From: Saccharopolyspora aridisoli
GTDB taxonomy: Bacteria > Actinomycetota > Actinomycetes > Mycobacteriales > Pseudonocardiaceae
Direction of reading: 5' to 3'
Assembly (NCBI RefSeq): GCF_004348445.1
Contig: NZ_SMKV01000002.1
Coordinates: 62,001-126,000 of the forward strand
DNA length: 64,000 nt
Shown here: positions 55,067 to 62,343 of the stretch, in pieces
Position numbering within the stretch: the first letter of the stretch is position 1
Layout of the letters: each line of letters starts with the position of its first letter
Notes under the pieces: generated by a model
The model's input: the letters and a program-made list of their open reading frames with translations, nothing else
What the model was told of the DNA's origin: nothing
Databases searched by the model: none
Translations under genes and position numbers: made by a program

Positions 55067-55984
55067 TCACCAGGTCAGTTCCTGGCAACGCTGAGCGCAT
55101 TCGGCGGGCTCGACCTGCAGGGTCGCGTGCTCGATCCGGTAGCGCTCCGACAGCAACCGCTGCGCGGCGGTGAGGACACCACCGTGGTCTGCGTCGGGTC
55201 CTGCCGTCAGGTGAGCGGAGGCGACCTCCATGCCCGAGGTCAGCGTCCACACGTGCAGGTCGTGAACTTCCGTGACCGACGGCAGAGCGGCCAGATCGCT
55301 GCGCATCTCCTGCACGTCGAGACCTTCCGGAGCCTGTTGCACCAGGATCCGCAGCGCTTGGCGGGCGAGCGTGAAGGTTCGGGGCAGGACGAAGAGCCCG
55401 ACGCCGACGGCGATGATCGGGTCGGCGAGGTACCAGCCGAACGCCCAGGTCACGAAGCCGCCAACGAGCACACCGGCCGAGCCGATGGTGTCAGCGAGGA
55501 CTTCCAGGTAGGCGCCGCGCACGTTGAGGCTCTCGTCCGCCCCCTTTCGCAGCAGCGCGAACACGACGAGGTTGGCCAGCAGACCGGCAGCCGCGGTGAC
55601 CATCATCGGCAAGCCGGCGACTTCCTGCGGCTGCCGGAACCGCTCCACGGATTCGAGCAAGATGTAGCCGGCGACACCGAACAGCAGCACGGCGTTGGCC
55701 AGCGCGGCGAGGACTTCGACTCGGTAGAGGCCGAAGGTGCGCTTGTTGCCCACGGGACGTCGGGCGGCGGTGATCGCGGCCAGCGCCATCCCCACCCCCA
55801 GGACGTCGGTGAGCATGTGCCCTGCGTCGGACAGCAGTGCGAGCGACGACGTCAGCCACCCGACGATGGCTTCGAGCACGAAGAAGGAGAGCAGAACGCC
55901 GAAGGCGATGGAAAGCCTGGTCACGTAGCGGCCGGACGCGTGGACCGCGTCGGCAGCGGTTCCGTGCCCATGACCGTGCCCCAT
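55067..55984 (-). CDS. Cation diffusion facilitator (CDF) metal exporter
   Basis: 305 residues. Six membrane helices exchange cytosolic Zn/Co/Cd or similar for protons. His-rich N-terminus MGHGHGHG; site A residues in SLALLSDAGHMLTD (TM2) and YLEVLADTIGSAGV (TM5). In most zinc CDFs the TM5 position here occupied by Glu is His, so metal preference may differ. A C-terminal cytosolic domain (VHDLHVWTLTSGMEVASAHL) is typical. It converges with the DUF3105/DUF305 pair. Confidence 0.93.
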   Translation of the reverse strand: MGHGHGHGTAADAVHASGRYVTRLSIAFGVLLSFFVLEAIVGWLTSSLALLSDAGHMLTDVLGVGMALAAITAARRPVGNKRTFGLYRVEVLAALANAVLLFGVAGYILLESVERFRQPQEVAGLPMMVTAAAGLLANLVVFALLRKGADESLNVRGAYLEVLADTIGSAGVLVGGFVTWAFGWYLADPIIAVGVGLFVLPRTFTLARQALRILVQQAPEGLDVQEMRSDLAALPSVTEVHDLHVWTLTSGMEVASAHLTAGPDADHGGVLTAAQRLLSERYRIEHATLQVEPAECAQRCQELTW

Positions 55985-56093
55985 CTCCGCGCCTCCTCAC
56001 ATCGAGTCAGATACATAGCAGAGTATGCATGATTCGCGACGTGAGACGAAAGTGCCCTGCAGCCCAGATCACCACCTCGCCCACCAAGGACGC

Positions 56094-56117
56094 GGCGACA
56101 GGAAGGTTCCCAAGCGC
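56094..56117 (-). repeat. 24-bp dispersed REP-like repeat, copy 23
   Basis: 3 mismatches, minus-oriented, between the CDF start and tRNA-Arg. Confidence 0.85.
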
Positions 56118-56224
56118 CCACCCACCGGCAACTCCCAGATGAACAACATCGACGCGCAGGAACCCGACCCCGCCCCAAACACGCGTGCGGCGTGCGATAA
56201 GCTATCGACCGTCCGCAGCGACGA

Positions 56225-56297
56225 GCCCTCGTAGCTCAGTGGATAGAGCACTGCCCTCCGGAGGCAGGTGTCACAGGTTCGAATCCTGTCGAGGGCG
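56225..56297 (+). tRNA. tRNA-Arg (anticodon CCG)
   Basis: 73-base cloverleaf. Acceptor GCCCTCG/CGAGGGC, D-arm GCTC/GAGC, anticodon stem CTGCC/GGCAG with loop CTCCGGA (anticodon CCG at 56258-56260), T-arm ACAGG/CCTGT with TTCGAAT. Discriminator base G. CCA is not encoded (GCA follows). It reads CGG, a common Arg codon at high GC. A terminator hairpin follows 20 bases later. Confidence 0.97.
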
Positions 56298-56317
56298 CAT
56301 AGCGAGACCAGCCAAAT

Positions 56318-56356
56318 CCGCCCCTGGCCAGCAAGAACAAGGCCAGGGGCGGTTTT
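56318..56356 (+). terminator. tRNA-Arg terminator
   Basis: 12-bp perfect stem CCGCCCCTGGCC/GGCCAGGGGCGG, 11-base loop, then TTTTG. The stem is closely related to the hairpin at 58527-58573. Confidence 0.92.
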
Positions 56357-56622
56357 GTGCATCAGCCAATGCCTGTATGTTCCTGCTAAATTGATCTCAG
56401 CTGGTGCATGCATGCGCGTGCTCGCTCGTACTGGGCGCGGTAACCCCGCGGCCTTCGACGGCGTCCACTCCGAGTCCGTGCTTGCGGTACCGGCATCGCC
56501 CAAACCGTTCCCGTAATCCTGCTCTCCTGGCACCGAACCACCACCGGCGACTGGTGGGCGCACGCGCCCTTCGAACTCATTAGTCGCTTTCACTTCCTCA
56601 CGGCGTTTGCAGCCAGCGCCGA
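56357..56622. other. Gap after tRNA-Arg
   Basis: About 266 bases of noticeably lower GC and mixed sequence with no convincing gene. It may be part of a disturbed insertion region. Confidence 0.4.
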
Positions 56623-57009
56623 TCATTCGTCGGCAGAGAAGCGGTACACCACGTCGTCGATGGAATCGGTCGCGAACGTGTACACGAGCCGGAGGGGCCC
56701 GTCGCCGGTGTTGCGGATGCCGTGCTCGGCATTGCCGGGGATGAACGCAGCTGACCCGGCTGCCACCTGGTACTCGGCGTTCTCCAGGACAACGATCCCG
56801 CGGCCTTCGACGACCTGGTACACCTCGGCTTGGGTGTGTCGATGGCGCCCTAGCCAGCCATCGACAGGCAGCTCGGCGAGACCGGTGTACAGCGAGGACG
56901 TCGACGTCCGGTCAGCGCTGAAGAGCACCCGAAAAGACACATCCCCGCGTATCGGGTCGTCCCAAACCTCGGGTTCGATGTCGATGAGGTCGCGCACCTG
57001 TGGCTGCAT
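56623..57009 (-). CDS. Cupin-domain protein
   Basis: 128 residues, ATG at 57009 with GGAGAA upstream. Single cupin barrel: motif 1 GRHRHTQAEVYQVVEGRGIV (His, His, Glu metal ligands) and motif 2 AAFIPGNAEHGIRNTGDG (His). It could be an isomerase, dioxygenase or sensor domain; none is assignable. Its ribosome site lies in the end of an IS110 transposase remnant, so it borders an old insertion. Confidence 0.88.
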   Translation of the reverse strand: MQPQVRDLIDIEPEVWDDPIRGDVSFRVLFSADRTSTSSLYTGLAELPVDGWLGRHRHTQAEVYQVVEGRGIVVLENAEYQVAAGSAAFIPGNAEHGIRNTGDGPLRLVYTFATDSIDDVVYRFSADE

Positions 57010-57013
57010 CGCT

Positions 57014-57203
57014 TCTCCTCGCTGCCTCTACGGCCCTGACCGCGAGCTTGTGGGGTGAGCGGACGTCGTAGATGTGCAGCCAGGATGCCAGTCGGCTGGT
57101 GCCGATGTCCCGCAATGCCGCCGGGGGTGCGAAACCCGGTCAGCAGCCTCAGAGCGCCCCTGGACTTGGTCAAGTCCAGAGCCCGTCCTCTCGCCGAGAG
57201 CAC
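57014..57203 (-). pseudogene. IS110-family transposase fragment
   Basis: About 190 bases of decayed transposase on the minus strand. Frame 1 reads LDLTKSRGALRLLTGFRTPGGI. After a one-base shift near 57110, frame 2 reads RDIGTSRLASWLHIYDV and then RSPHKLAVRAVEAARR. This is the helical middle region of IS110/IS1111 transposases, before the Ser-containing C-terminal catalytic part. Both ends are missing. It directly precedes the cupin gene and marks past mobile-element activity beside tRNA-Arg. Confidence 0.72.
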
Positions 57204-57369
57204 TCCAGCATGAACCCACGACTGGCCCCGTTCTACCCGCGATCAGGTGAGGGAGTGCCGACGGTGAACACGCCAGAGGACCCGCGCCGCCTGAAAAGGG
57301 GCGCGTGCCGTTTGACCTGGGGTCACTGGTCACCGGGCATGCGTCGGCTACTCGGCGCAAGCTGGGCAG

Positions 57370-58311
57370 GTGACGGTGCTGCACCCGCCGATCACGGTGA
57401 CGATAGCCACCCCCGCCCGTGACCTGCCTGTCGAGTCCGGCCGATGGGCCTACGAGCCGAAACTCGACGGCTACAGGGTCGTTGGGTTCGCCGAACAGCA
57501 GCTGCTGCAGTCCCGGCAGGGAAACACCGCACTGACCACCCGGTTTCCGGAGGTCGTCGCTGATCTCACCGCGATCGGCGACGTCGTCATTGACGGAGAA
57601 CTCGTCGCCTGGCGCCACGGCCGCCTTGAGTTCTCCTCCCTGCAAGCCGGTCCCACACGGCGCGAACGCGACCAGATCATTGCCGTCTTCATGGCCTTCG
57701 ACCTGCTGGCTGTTGACAACTACGACCTGCGCGGCAGGCCCTATCTCGAACGTCGAAAGATCCTTGGGGACCTTCTCGCCCGTCCGCTGCCGCACGTGCA
57801 AATCGTCGATCAGACCCTCGACCCGAGGACCGCACGAGAATGGATGAGCCTTGACTGGGGCGCCACCGGCGTCGAGGGCGCCGTGGCCAAACCCGTCGCC
57901 AGCCGCTATGCGCCGGGCCAGCGCAGCGGCTGGCTCAAAATCCGCACTACCCGCACGGTCGAAGCGGTCGTCCTCGGCGTGACCTCGCCGGACGCACTCG
58001 TGCTCGGGGCGCAAGACCCATCCGGCAAATGGTGGGTGACCGGGATATCGCAGCCCGTGCCACAGGCCCTGCGCGCTGAGTTGGCGGCACGGCTACGGCC
58101 CGATGAATCCCGTCTCGATCCCGTCCAGCTACCAGGAACGGCCGGCGGGCTGCCAGGCAGTCCCGCCATCGTCTACCAACCCGTGCGCGCAGACACAGTG
58201 GTCGAGGTCCAAGCCGACACCGCAGTTGAACACGGCCGCTTCCGCCACCGACCACGCGTCATGCGTATCCGGGACGACCTCACCCCTGATCACCTGCGAT
58301 CTCGGGGCTAG
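57370..58311 (+). CDS. ATP-dependent DNA ligase-like protein
   Basis: 313 residues from GTG at 57370. Nucleotidyltransferase fold of ATP-dependent ligases: motif I YEPKLDGYRVVGF with the AMP-accepting Lys, motif III DVVIDGELVAW, motif IV GVEGAVAKP, motif V SGWLKIRTTRT, followed by an OB-fold-like C-terminus. It resembles the LigC/LigD-ligase branch of actinobacteria, possibly in end-joining or backup repair. No Ku or primase is nearby. It lies in the segment between tRNA-Arg and the paa operon with the transposase remnant. Confidence 0.9.
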   Translation: MTVLHPPITVTIATPARDLPVESGRWAYEPKLDGYRVVGFAEQQLLQSRQGNTALTTRFPEVVADLTAIGDVVIDGELVAWRHGRLEFSSLQAGPTRRERDQIIAVFMAFDLLAVDNYDLRGRPYLERRKILGDLLARPLPHVQIVDQTLDPRTAREWMSLDWGATGVEGAVAKPVASRYAPGQRSGWLKIRTTRTVEAVVLGVTSPDALVLGAQDPSGKWWVTGISQPVPQALRAELAARLRPDESRLDPVQLPGTAGGLPGSPAIVYQPVRADTVVEVQADTAVEHGRFRHRPRVMRIRDDLTPDHLRSRG

Positions 58312-58487
58312 GTGGCAGACCTGGTCGCATTGTCGGTGACGAGCCGTTCGCATTCGGCCCGGTCCATGGTCGTGTCATACGGTTCCGTGTGGTCAAGCCC
58401 TGCCGATCGGTCGGTGCAAACCCACGCGAGCAGTCGAAGGTGTTCCTAGAACTCGGCCTGCTCTTCCTCAGTGGAATCCCTGGCCAT
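58308..58487 (-). pseudogene. Possible amber-interrupted small ORF
   Basis: From ATG at 58487 the minus strand encodes MARDSTEEEQAEF, a TAG (58446-58448), then in frame EHLRLLAWVCTDRSAGLD, HTEPYDTTMDRAECERLV and TDNATRSAT, ending TAG. Continuity of plausible protein across the TAG suggests a 60-codon gene with a nonsense mutation. No family is recognised and there is no clear ribosome site. Confidence 0.3.
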
Positions 58488-58526
58488 GATGAGGAAATGT
58501 AGTTGCCACTTCCGCTACGTTGCACG

Positions 58527-58573
58527 CGAAGCCGCCCCTGGTCAATCAGAACTGGACCAGGGGCGGCTTCGCG
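58527..58573 (-). terminator. Long hairpin downstream of the paa operon
   Basis: 18-bp perfect stem GCGAAGCCGCCCCTGGTC paired with GACCAGGGGCGGCTTCGC, 11-base loop. It is 80 bases past the paaE stop, so likely the operon terminator. Its 35-base core matches the tRNA-Arg terminator at 28 of 35 positions. Confidence 0.7.
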
Positions 58574-58653
58574 AATCGACCACTGTCGGTCCGCAACTGC
58601 CGTCTCAGCCGTTGTGAACGGGCCGGTTTCACCGCGTTCCGCGCCGAACCGGA

Positions 58654-59733
58654 TCAGGAATCGAAGTCCACGGTGAGCACGTCGCTGACCGGGACTGACT
58701 GGCAGGTCAGGACGAACCCTTCGGCTACTTCCGCTTCTTCCAGCGCGAAGTTGCGGCGCATGTCGACCTCTCCCTCGGTGACCTTCGCCCGGCAGGTGCC
58801 GCAGACGCCGCCCTTGCAGGCGAACGGGAGGTCGGGCCTCGCCTTCTGAGCTCCGTCGAGAACTGGTGTCTCCCGCGACAACGCGGTGGTCGTGCGCCGG
58901 CCGTCGAGGACGATGGTCGTCTCGGTGGTCTCCCCCGAGGGCACCGCGTCGATGTGCTTCACAGGTTCCGGAGGCACGTCGTCGACGTAGAACAACTCCC
59001 GGTGGATGCGCTCGTCAGCCACACCGAGCTCCCCCAGCAGCTGCTGCGCCCCGGTGACCATGCCGAACGGCCCGCACAGCCACCACTCGTCGACGTCACC
59101 GACCTCCGGCACCAGCGCCATCAGGGCGCGCAGCTTCTCCTCGTCGAGACGTCCGGTGAACAGATCCGCCTCCCGCGGTTCGCGAGAGAGGACGTGCACC
59201 AGTTCCAGGCGCTCGTGATACCGGTCTTTCAGATCCGCGAGCTCGTCGGCGAACATCACCGTATCCGTCCGGCGGTTGCCGTAGACGACGATCGCAGTGG
59301 CTGAGGGGTCCCGCAGCACCGTCGCCGCGATCGACAGCAGCGGGGTGATGCCCGATCCGGCACCGATCAGCACGTGGTGCCCCGCTACCGACTTCGGGCT
59401 GAACGCCCCGGTCGGGGCACCCACTTCGATCTCGTCGCCGGGGCGAACCTCGTTAACAAGCCAGGTGGAGAACAACCCGTCCGGGACTTCACGCACCCCG
59501 ATGCGCGGAGAGCTCCCCTCGGCCGAGCAGATCGAGTACGACCGCCGCTCCTCTCGTCCGTCGATCACGCGGCGCAACGTCAGCGACTGACCGGCCCGGA
59601 AGTCGTAGGTGCCGTCGAGCTCTGGTGGCACGGTGAAGGTGACCGCGACGGCGTCGTCGCACAGTTCGCTGACCTCTGCGACGGTCAGCGTGTGGAATTC
59701 GCCCCGCACCCGGGAATTGGTAGACGCGGTCAC
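58654..59733 (-). CDS. paaE: Phenylacetyl-CoA epoxidase reductase subunit PaaE
   Basis: 359 residues from GTG at 59733. Passes electrons from NAD(P)H through FAD and a 2Fe-2S centre to the PaaABC epoxidase. FAD site RRSYSICSAEG, NAD site HHVLIGAGSGITPLLSI and WWLCGPFGMV. C-terminal plant-type ferredoxin cluster CKGGVCGTCRAKV with the fourth Cys in VLTCQSVPVS. Last gene of the operon; 1 base after paaD. Confidence 0.96.
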   Translation of the reverse strand: MTASTNSRVRGEFHTLTVAEVSELCDDAVAVTFTVPPELDGTYDFRAGQSLTLRRVIDGREERRSYSICSAEGSSPRIGVREVPDGLFSTWLVNEVRPGDEIEVGAPTGAFSPKSVAGHHVLIGAGSGITPLLSIAATVLRDPSATAIVVYGNRRTDTVMFADELADLKDRYHERLELVHVLSREPREADLFTGRLDEEKLRALMALVPEVGDVDEWWLCGPFGMVTGAQQLLGELGVADERIHRELFYVDDVPPEPVKHIDAVPSGETTETTIVLDGRRTTTALSRETPVLDGAQKARPDLPFACKGGVCGTCRAKVTEGEVDMRRNFALEEAEVAEGFVLTCQSVPVSDVLTVDFDS

Positions 59734-59734
59734 C

Positions 59735-60223
59735 TCAGATCTCCTTGACGTGTTCGAACGGTTCGTCGCACGACCGGCAGCGGCGCATGGCCTTGCACGC
59801 GGTGGCTCCGAACTCCGACAGCAGTTTCGTGTCCGCGTCACCGCAGCGCGGGCAGGGAACCTTTCGCTCAGGTGGGTGGAGCGACAACGGCACCGGACCG
59901 GTGCCGCGCGCGGGAACACCGCCAGGTGGTGCGATGCCGGCTTCTGCGAGCTTGCGGCGGCCTTGCTCGCTGATCCAGTCCGAACTCCACGACGGCTGCA
60001 GCACCGTGCTCACCTCGACTCTGGTGAACCCCGCTCCCTGCAACGCGTGGACCAGGTCGTCGCGCATCGTGTCCATGGCAGGACAACCGCTGTAGGTGGG
60101 TGTGATGGACACCTTCACCGCACCGTCCTGTTCGGAGACCTCGCGGAGCACTCCGAGGTCGGCGAGCGTGAGCATCGGCAGTTCGGGATCGCGGACGGTC
60201 TCCGCGACGGCTCTGGCGGTCAC
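59735..60223 (-). CDS. paaD: Phenylacetate degradation protein PaaD, Fe-S maturation
   Basis: 162 residues from GTG at 60223, overlapping the paaC stop (GTGA). N-terminal MIP18/DUF59 domain (VRDPELPMLTLADLGVL, TPTYSGCPAMDTM) likely matures or repairs the epoxidase metal centre. C-terminal zinc ribbon CPRCGD ... CRSCDEPFEHV. The linker that encodes PPERKVPCPRCG coincides with a sequence like the dispersed repeat (59849-59872), a rare copy within a gene. Confidence 0.95.
   Translation of the reverse strand: MTARAVAETVRDPELPMLTLADLGVLREVSEQDGAVKVSITPTYSGCPAMDTMRDDLVHALQGAGFTRVEVSTVLQPSWSSDWISEQGRRKLAEAGIAPPGGVPARGTGPVPLSLHPPERKVPCPRCGDADTKLLSEFGATACKAMRRCRSCDEPFEHVKEI
59849..59872 (+). repeat. 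Possible REP-like repeat inside paaD, copy 24
   Basis: Core GGGAACCTTTCGCTCA matches 15 of 16 bases of the core in copy 17; flanks are diverged. It is translated on the minus strand as part of the PaaD linker. Confidence 0.5.
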
Positions 60224-61104
60224 CACGTCGCCTCCGGATGCGCGCGGGCGACGCTTTGCAGCTCGGCGACGAGGTGTCCCATCGCTTCTGTGTGCCGACC
60301 GTGCCTGCCGGTTCCGCCGGCGACTCCTGCCTTGCCCGAGATGTCGGGACGTTCCAGCGTCGCGGCCTGGAACACCTGCGCGAGCACGCCGTCGAACTCC
60401 TCGCGCACCGCAGCGGGGTCGATCGCGATACCGGCTTCCACCAGGCGTGATTCGACCTCGTGCGCGGTGAACAGCTCGTCCACGTACGGCCACACGGCGG
60501 TCAAGGCCTCCCGCATGCGCTCCCGGGAGAGGTCCGTGCCATCGCCCAGGCGAACCGCCCATTGAGCCGCGTAGTCGCGGTGGTAGGTCAGTTCCTTCAC
60601 GCCCTTGTCGGCGATGGCGGCGAGCACCGGGTCGCCGGAGGTGGTCAGCCGCTGGAACAGTGCGAGGCGCCACGTGGACAGCACCAACAGCACCGCGGTG
60701 AGTTGTCCGAAATCGCCGCGTTCCAGCTCCGCGAGCCGCACGTTGCGGAACTGGTCCTCGCCGCGGAAGAACGCGTAGGCGTCCTCATCCCGTCCACTGC
60801 CGTCGGCCTTGCCGGCTCGGGCCAGCAGCAGCCTGGCCTGGCCCAGGAGGTCCAGGCCGATGTTGGCGATGGCGACCTCGTCCTCGAGTTCAGGGGCGAA
60901 GGTGCACCACTGCTGCAGCCGGTGCGACAAGACCAGCGCGTCGTCAGCCAGCATCAGGCAGTACTCGGCCAGGTCTGCACCGTCCACACCGGACGGCACT
61001 GAGGTGTCGACTCCCGCCAGCGGGTCTTCGAACCCGCTGCCGAAAGCCCAGCGCGAATCGTCGTGCGCGTCGATGAGTGCCTCGTAGGCGTTGTCGAAGG
61101 ACAT
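60220..61104 (-). CDS. paaC: Phenylacetyl-CoA epoxidase structural subunit PaaC
   Basis: 294 residues, ferritin-like helical subunit that lost the di-iron ligands and supports PaaA. Landmarks: YCLMLADDALVLSHRLQQW, EDEVAIANIGLDLLGQARLL, KELTYHRDYAAQW. Spaced 7 bases after paaB. Its end overlaps the paaD start by 4 bases. Confidence 0.96.
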   Translation of the reverse strand: MSFDNAYEALIDAHDDSRWAFGSGFEDPLAGVDTSVPSGVDGADLAEYCLMLADDALVLSHRLQQWCTFAPELEDEVAIANIGLDLLGQARLLLARAGKADGSGRDEDAYAFFRGEDQFRNVRLAELERGDFGQLTAVLLVLSTWRLALFQRLTTSGDPVLAAIADKGVKELTYHRDYAAQWAVRLGDGTDLSRERMREALTAVWPYVDELFTAHEVESRLVEAGIAIDPAAVREEFDGVLAQVFQAATLERPDISGKAGVAGGTGRHGRHTEAMGHLVAELQSVARAHPEATW

Positions 61105-61111
61105 CGTCGGC

Positions 61112-61399
61112 TCACATGTGGGGAACGTTGTCGGGGATGTCGTAGAAGGTGGGGTGCCGGTAGACCTTGTCCCCGGAGGGGGCGAAGAAGGGATCCTTCT
61201 CGTCAGGGCTGGAAGCCGTGATCGCGGACGACTTCACAACCCAGATGCTCACGCCCTCGTTGCGCCGCGTGTAGAGGTCGCGCGCGTGGTGCACAGCCAT
61301 CTCGTCGTCGGCCGCGCGAAGAGAACCGACGTGCACGTGGTTCAAGCCCCGCTTGCCTCGTACGAAGACCTCGTAGAGGGGCCATTCACTCCGGCTCAT
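61112..61399 (-). CDS. paaB: Phenylacetyl-CoA epoxidase subunit PaaB
   Basis: 95 residues from ATG at 61399, overlapping the paaA stop. Small bridging subunit of the PaaABCE complex: [22 protein letters not shown], then [15 protein letters not shown] and [10 protein letters not shown]. Family length is typical. Confidence 0.96.
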   Translation of the reverse strand: MSRSEWPLYEVFVRGKRGLNHVHVGSLRAADDEMAVHHARDLYTRRNEGVSIWVVKSSAITASSPDEKDPFFAPSGDKVYRHPTFYDIPDNVPHM

Positions 61400-62343
61400 G
61401 CCTTCGCCTCCGTCATCTTGCGCGCGTGTGCGGCTGCCGCCTCGCGCACCCATTCGCCGTCCTCGTGAGCCTTGCGGCGCCGGGCGATCCTTTCGGTGTT
61501 GCACGGCCCGTTCCCCTTGATGACCTGCTTGAGCTCGTTCCAGTCGACCTCGCCGAAGTCGTAGTGCTCGCGTTCGGCGTTCCACTCCAGGTCGGGGTCC
61601 GGCAGGGTCACGCCGAGCATCTCGGCCTGCGGGACGGTCATGTCGACGAAGCGTTGCCTCAGTTCATCGTTGGTGTGCCGCTTGATCTTCCAGAGCATCG
61701 ACTGCTCGGTGTGCGACGATTCGGCGTCCGGCGGGCCGAACATCATCAGCGACGGCCACCAGAAGCGGTTCACCGCGTCCTGGACCATGTCCCGCTGTGC
61801 CTGGGTTCCCTTCATCATCGTCATCAGCAGTTCGTAGCCCTGCCTCTGGTGGAAGGACTCCTCCTTGCAGATCCGGATCATCGCCCTCGCGTAGGGGCCG
61901 TAGCTGGAGCGGCACAGCGGCACCTGGTTGCAGATCGCCGCGCCGTCGACGAGCCAGCCGATGACGCCGACGTCGGCGAACGACAACGTCGGGTAGTTGA
62001 AGATCGACGAGTACTTCTGCCGGCCGGTGATGAGCTTCTCGGTCAGGTCCTGCCGGTCGCCACCGAGCGTCTCGGCCGCCGAGTACAGGTACAGCCCGTG
62101 CCCCGCCTCGTCCTGGACCTTCGCCAGCAGGATCGCCTTGCGGCGCAGCGACGGCGCCCGCGTGATCCAGTTGCCCTCCGGCTGCATGCCGATGATCTCG
62201 GAGTGCGCGTGCTGGGCGATCTGGCGGACCATCGTCTTGCGGTAGCCATCGGGCAGCCAGTCCCGCGGCTCGATCCGCTGGTCCTTGTCGATGGTGCGCT
62301 CGAAGTGCTCCTCGAGTTCCTGGTCGGACAACGTTGCTGTCAT
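61396..62343 (-). CDS. paaA: Phenylacetyl-CoA epoxidase catalytic subunit PaaA
   Basis: 315 residues. Di-iron oxygenase subunit that forms ring-1,2-epoxyphenylacetyl-CoA. Iron-ligand helices visible as [19 protein letters not shown] (ExxH) and [17 protein letters not shown] (ExxH). Starts directly overlapping the paaZ stop (ATGA) and is followed by paaB with a 4-base overlap. Confidence 0.97.
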   Translation of the reverse strand: MTATLSDQELEEHFERTIDKDQRIEPRDWLPDGYRKTMVRQIAQHAHSEIIGMQPEGNWITRAPSLRRKAILLAKVQDEAGHGLYLYSAAETLGGDRQDLTEKLITGRQKYSSIFNYPTLSFADVGVIGWLVDGAAICNQVPLCRSSYGPYARAMIRICKEESFHQRQGYELLMTMMKGTQAQRDMVQDAVNRFWWPSLMMFGPPDAESSHTEQSMLWKIKRHTNDELRQRFVDMTVPQAEMLGVTLPDPDLEWNAEREHYDFGEVDWNELKQVIKGNGPCNTERIARRRKAHEDGEWVREAAAAHARKMTEAKA

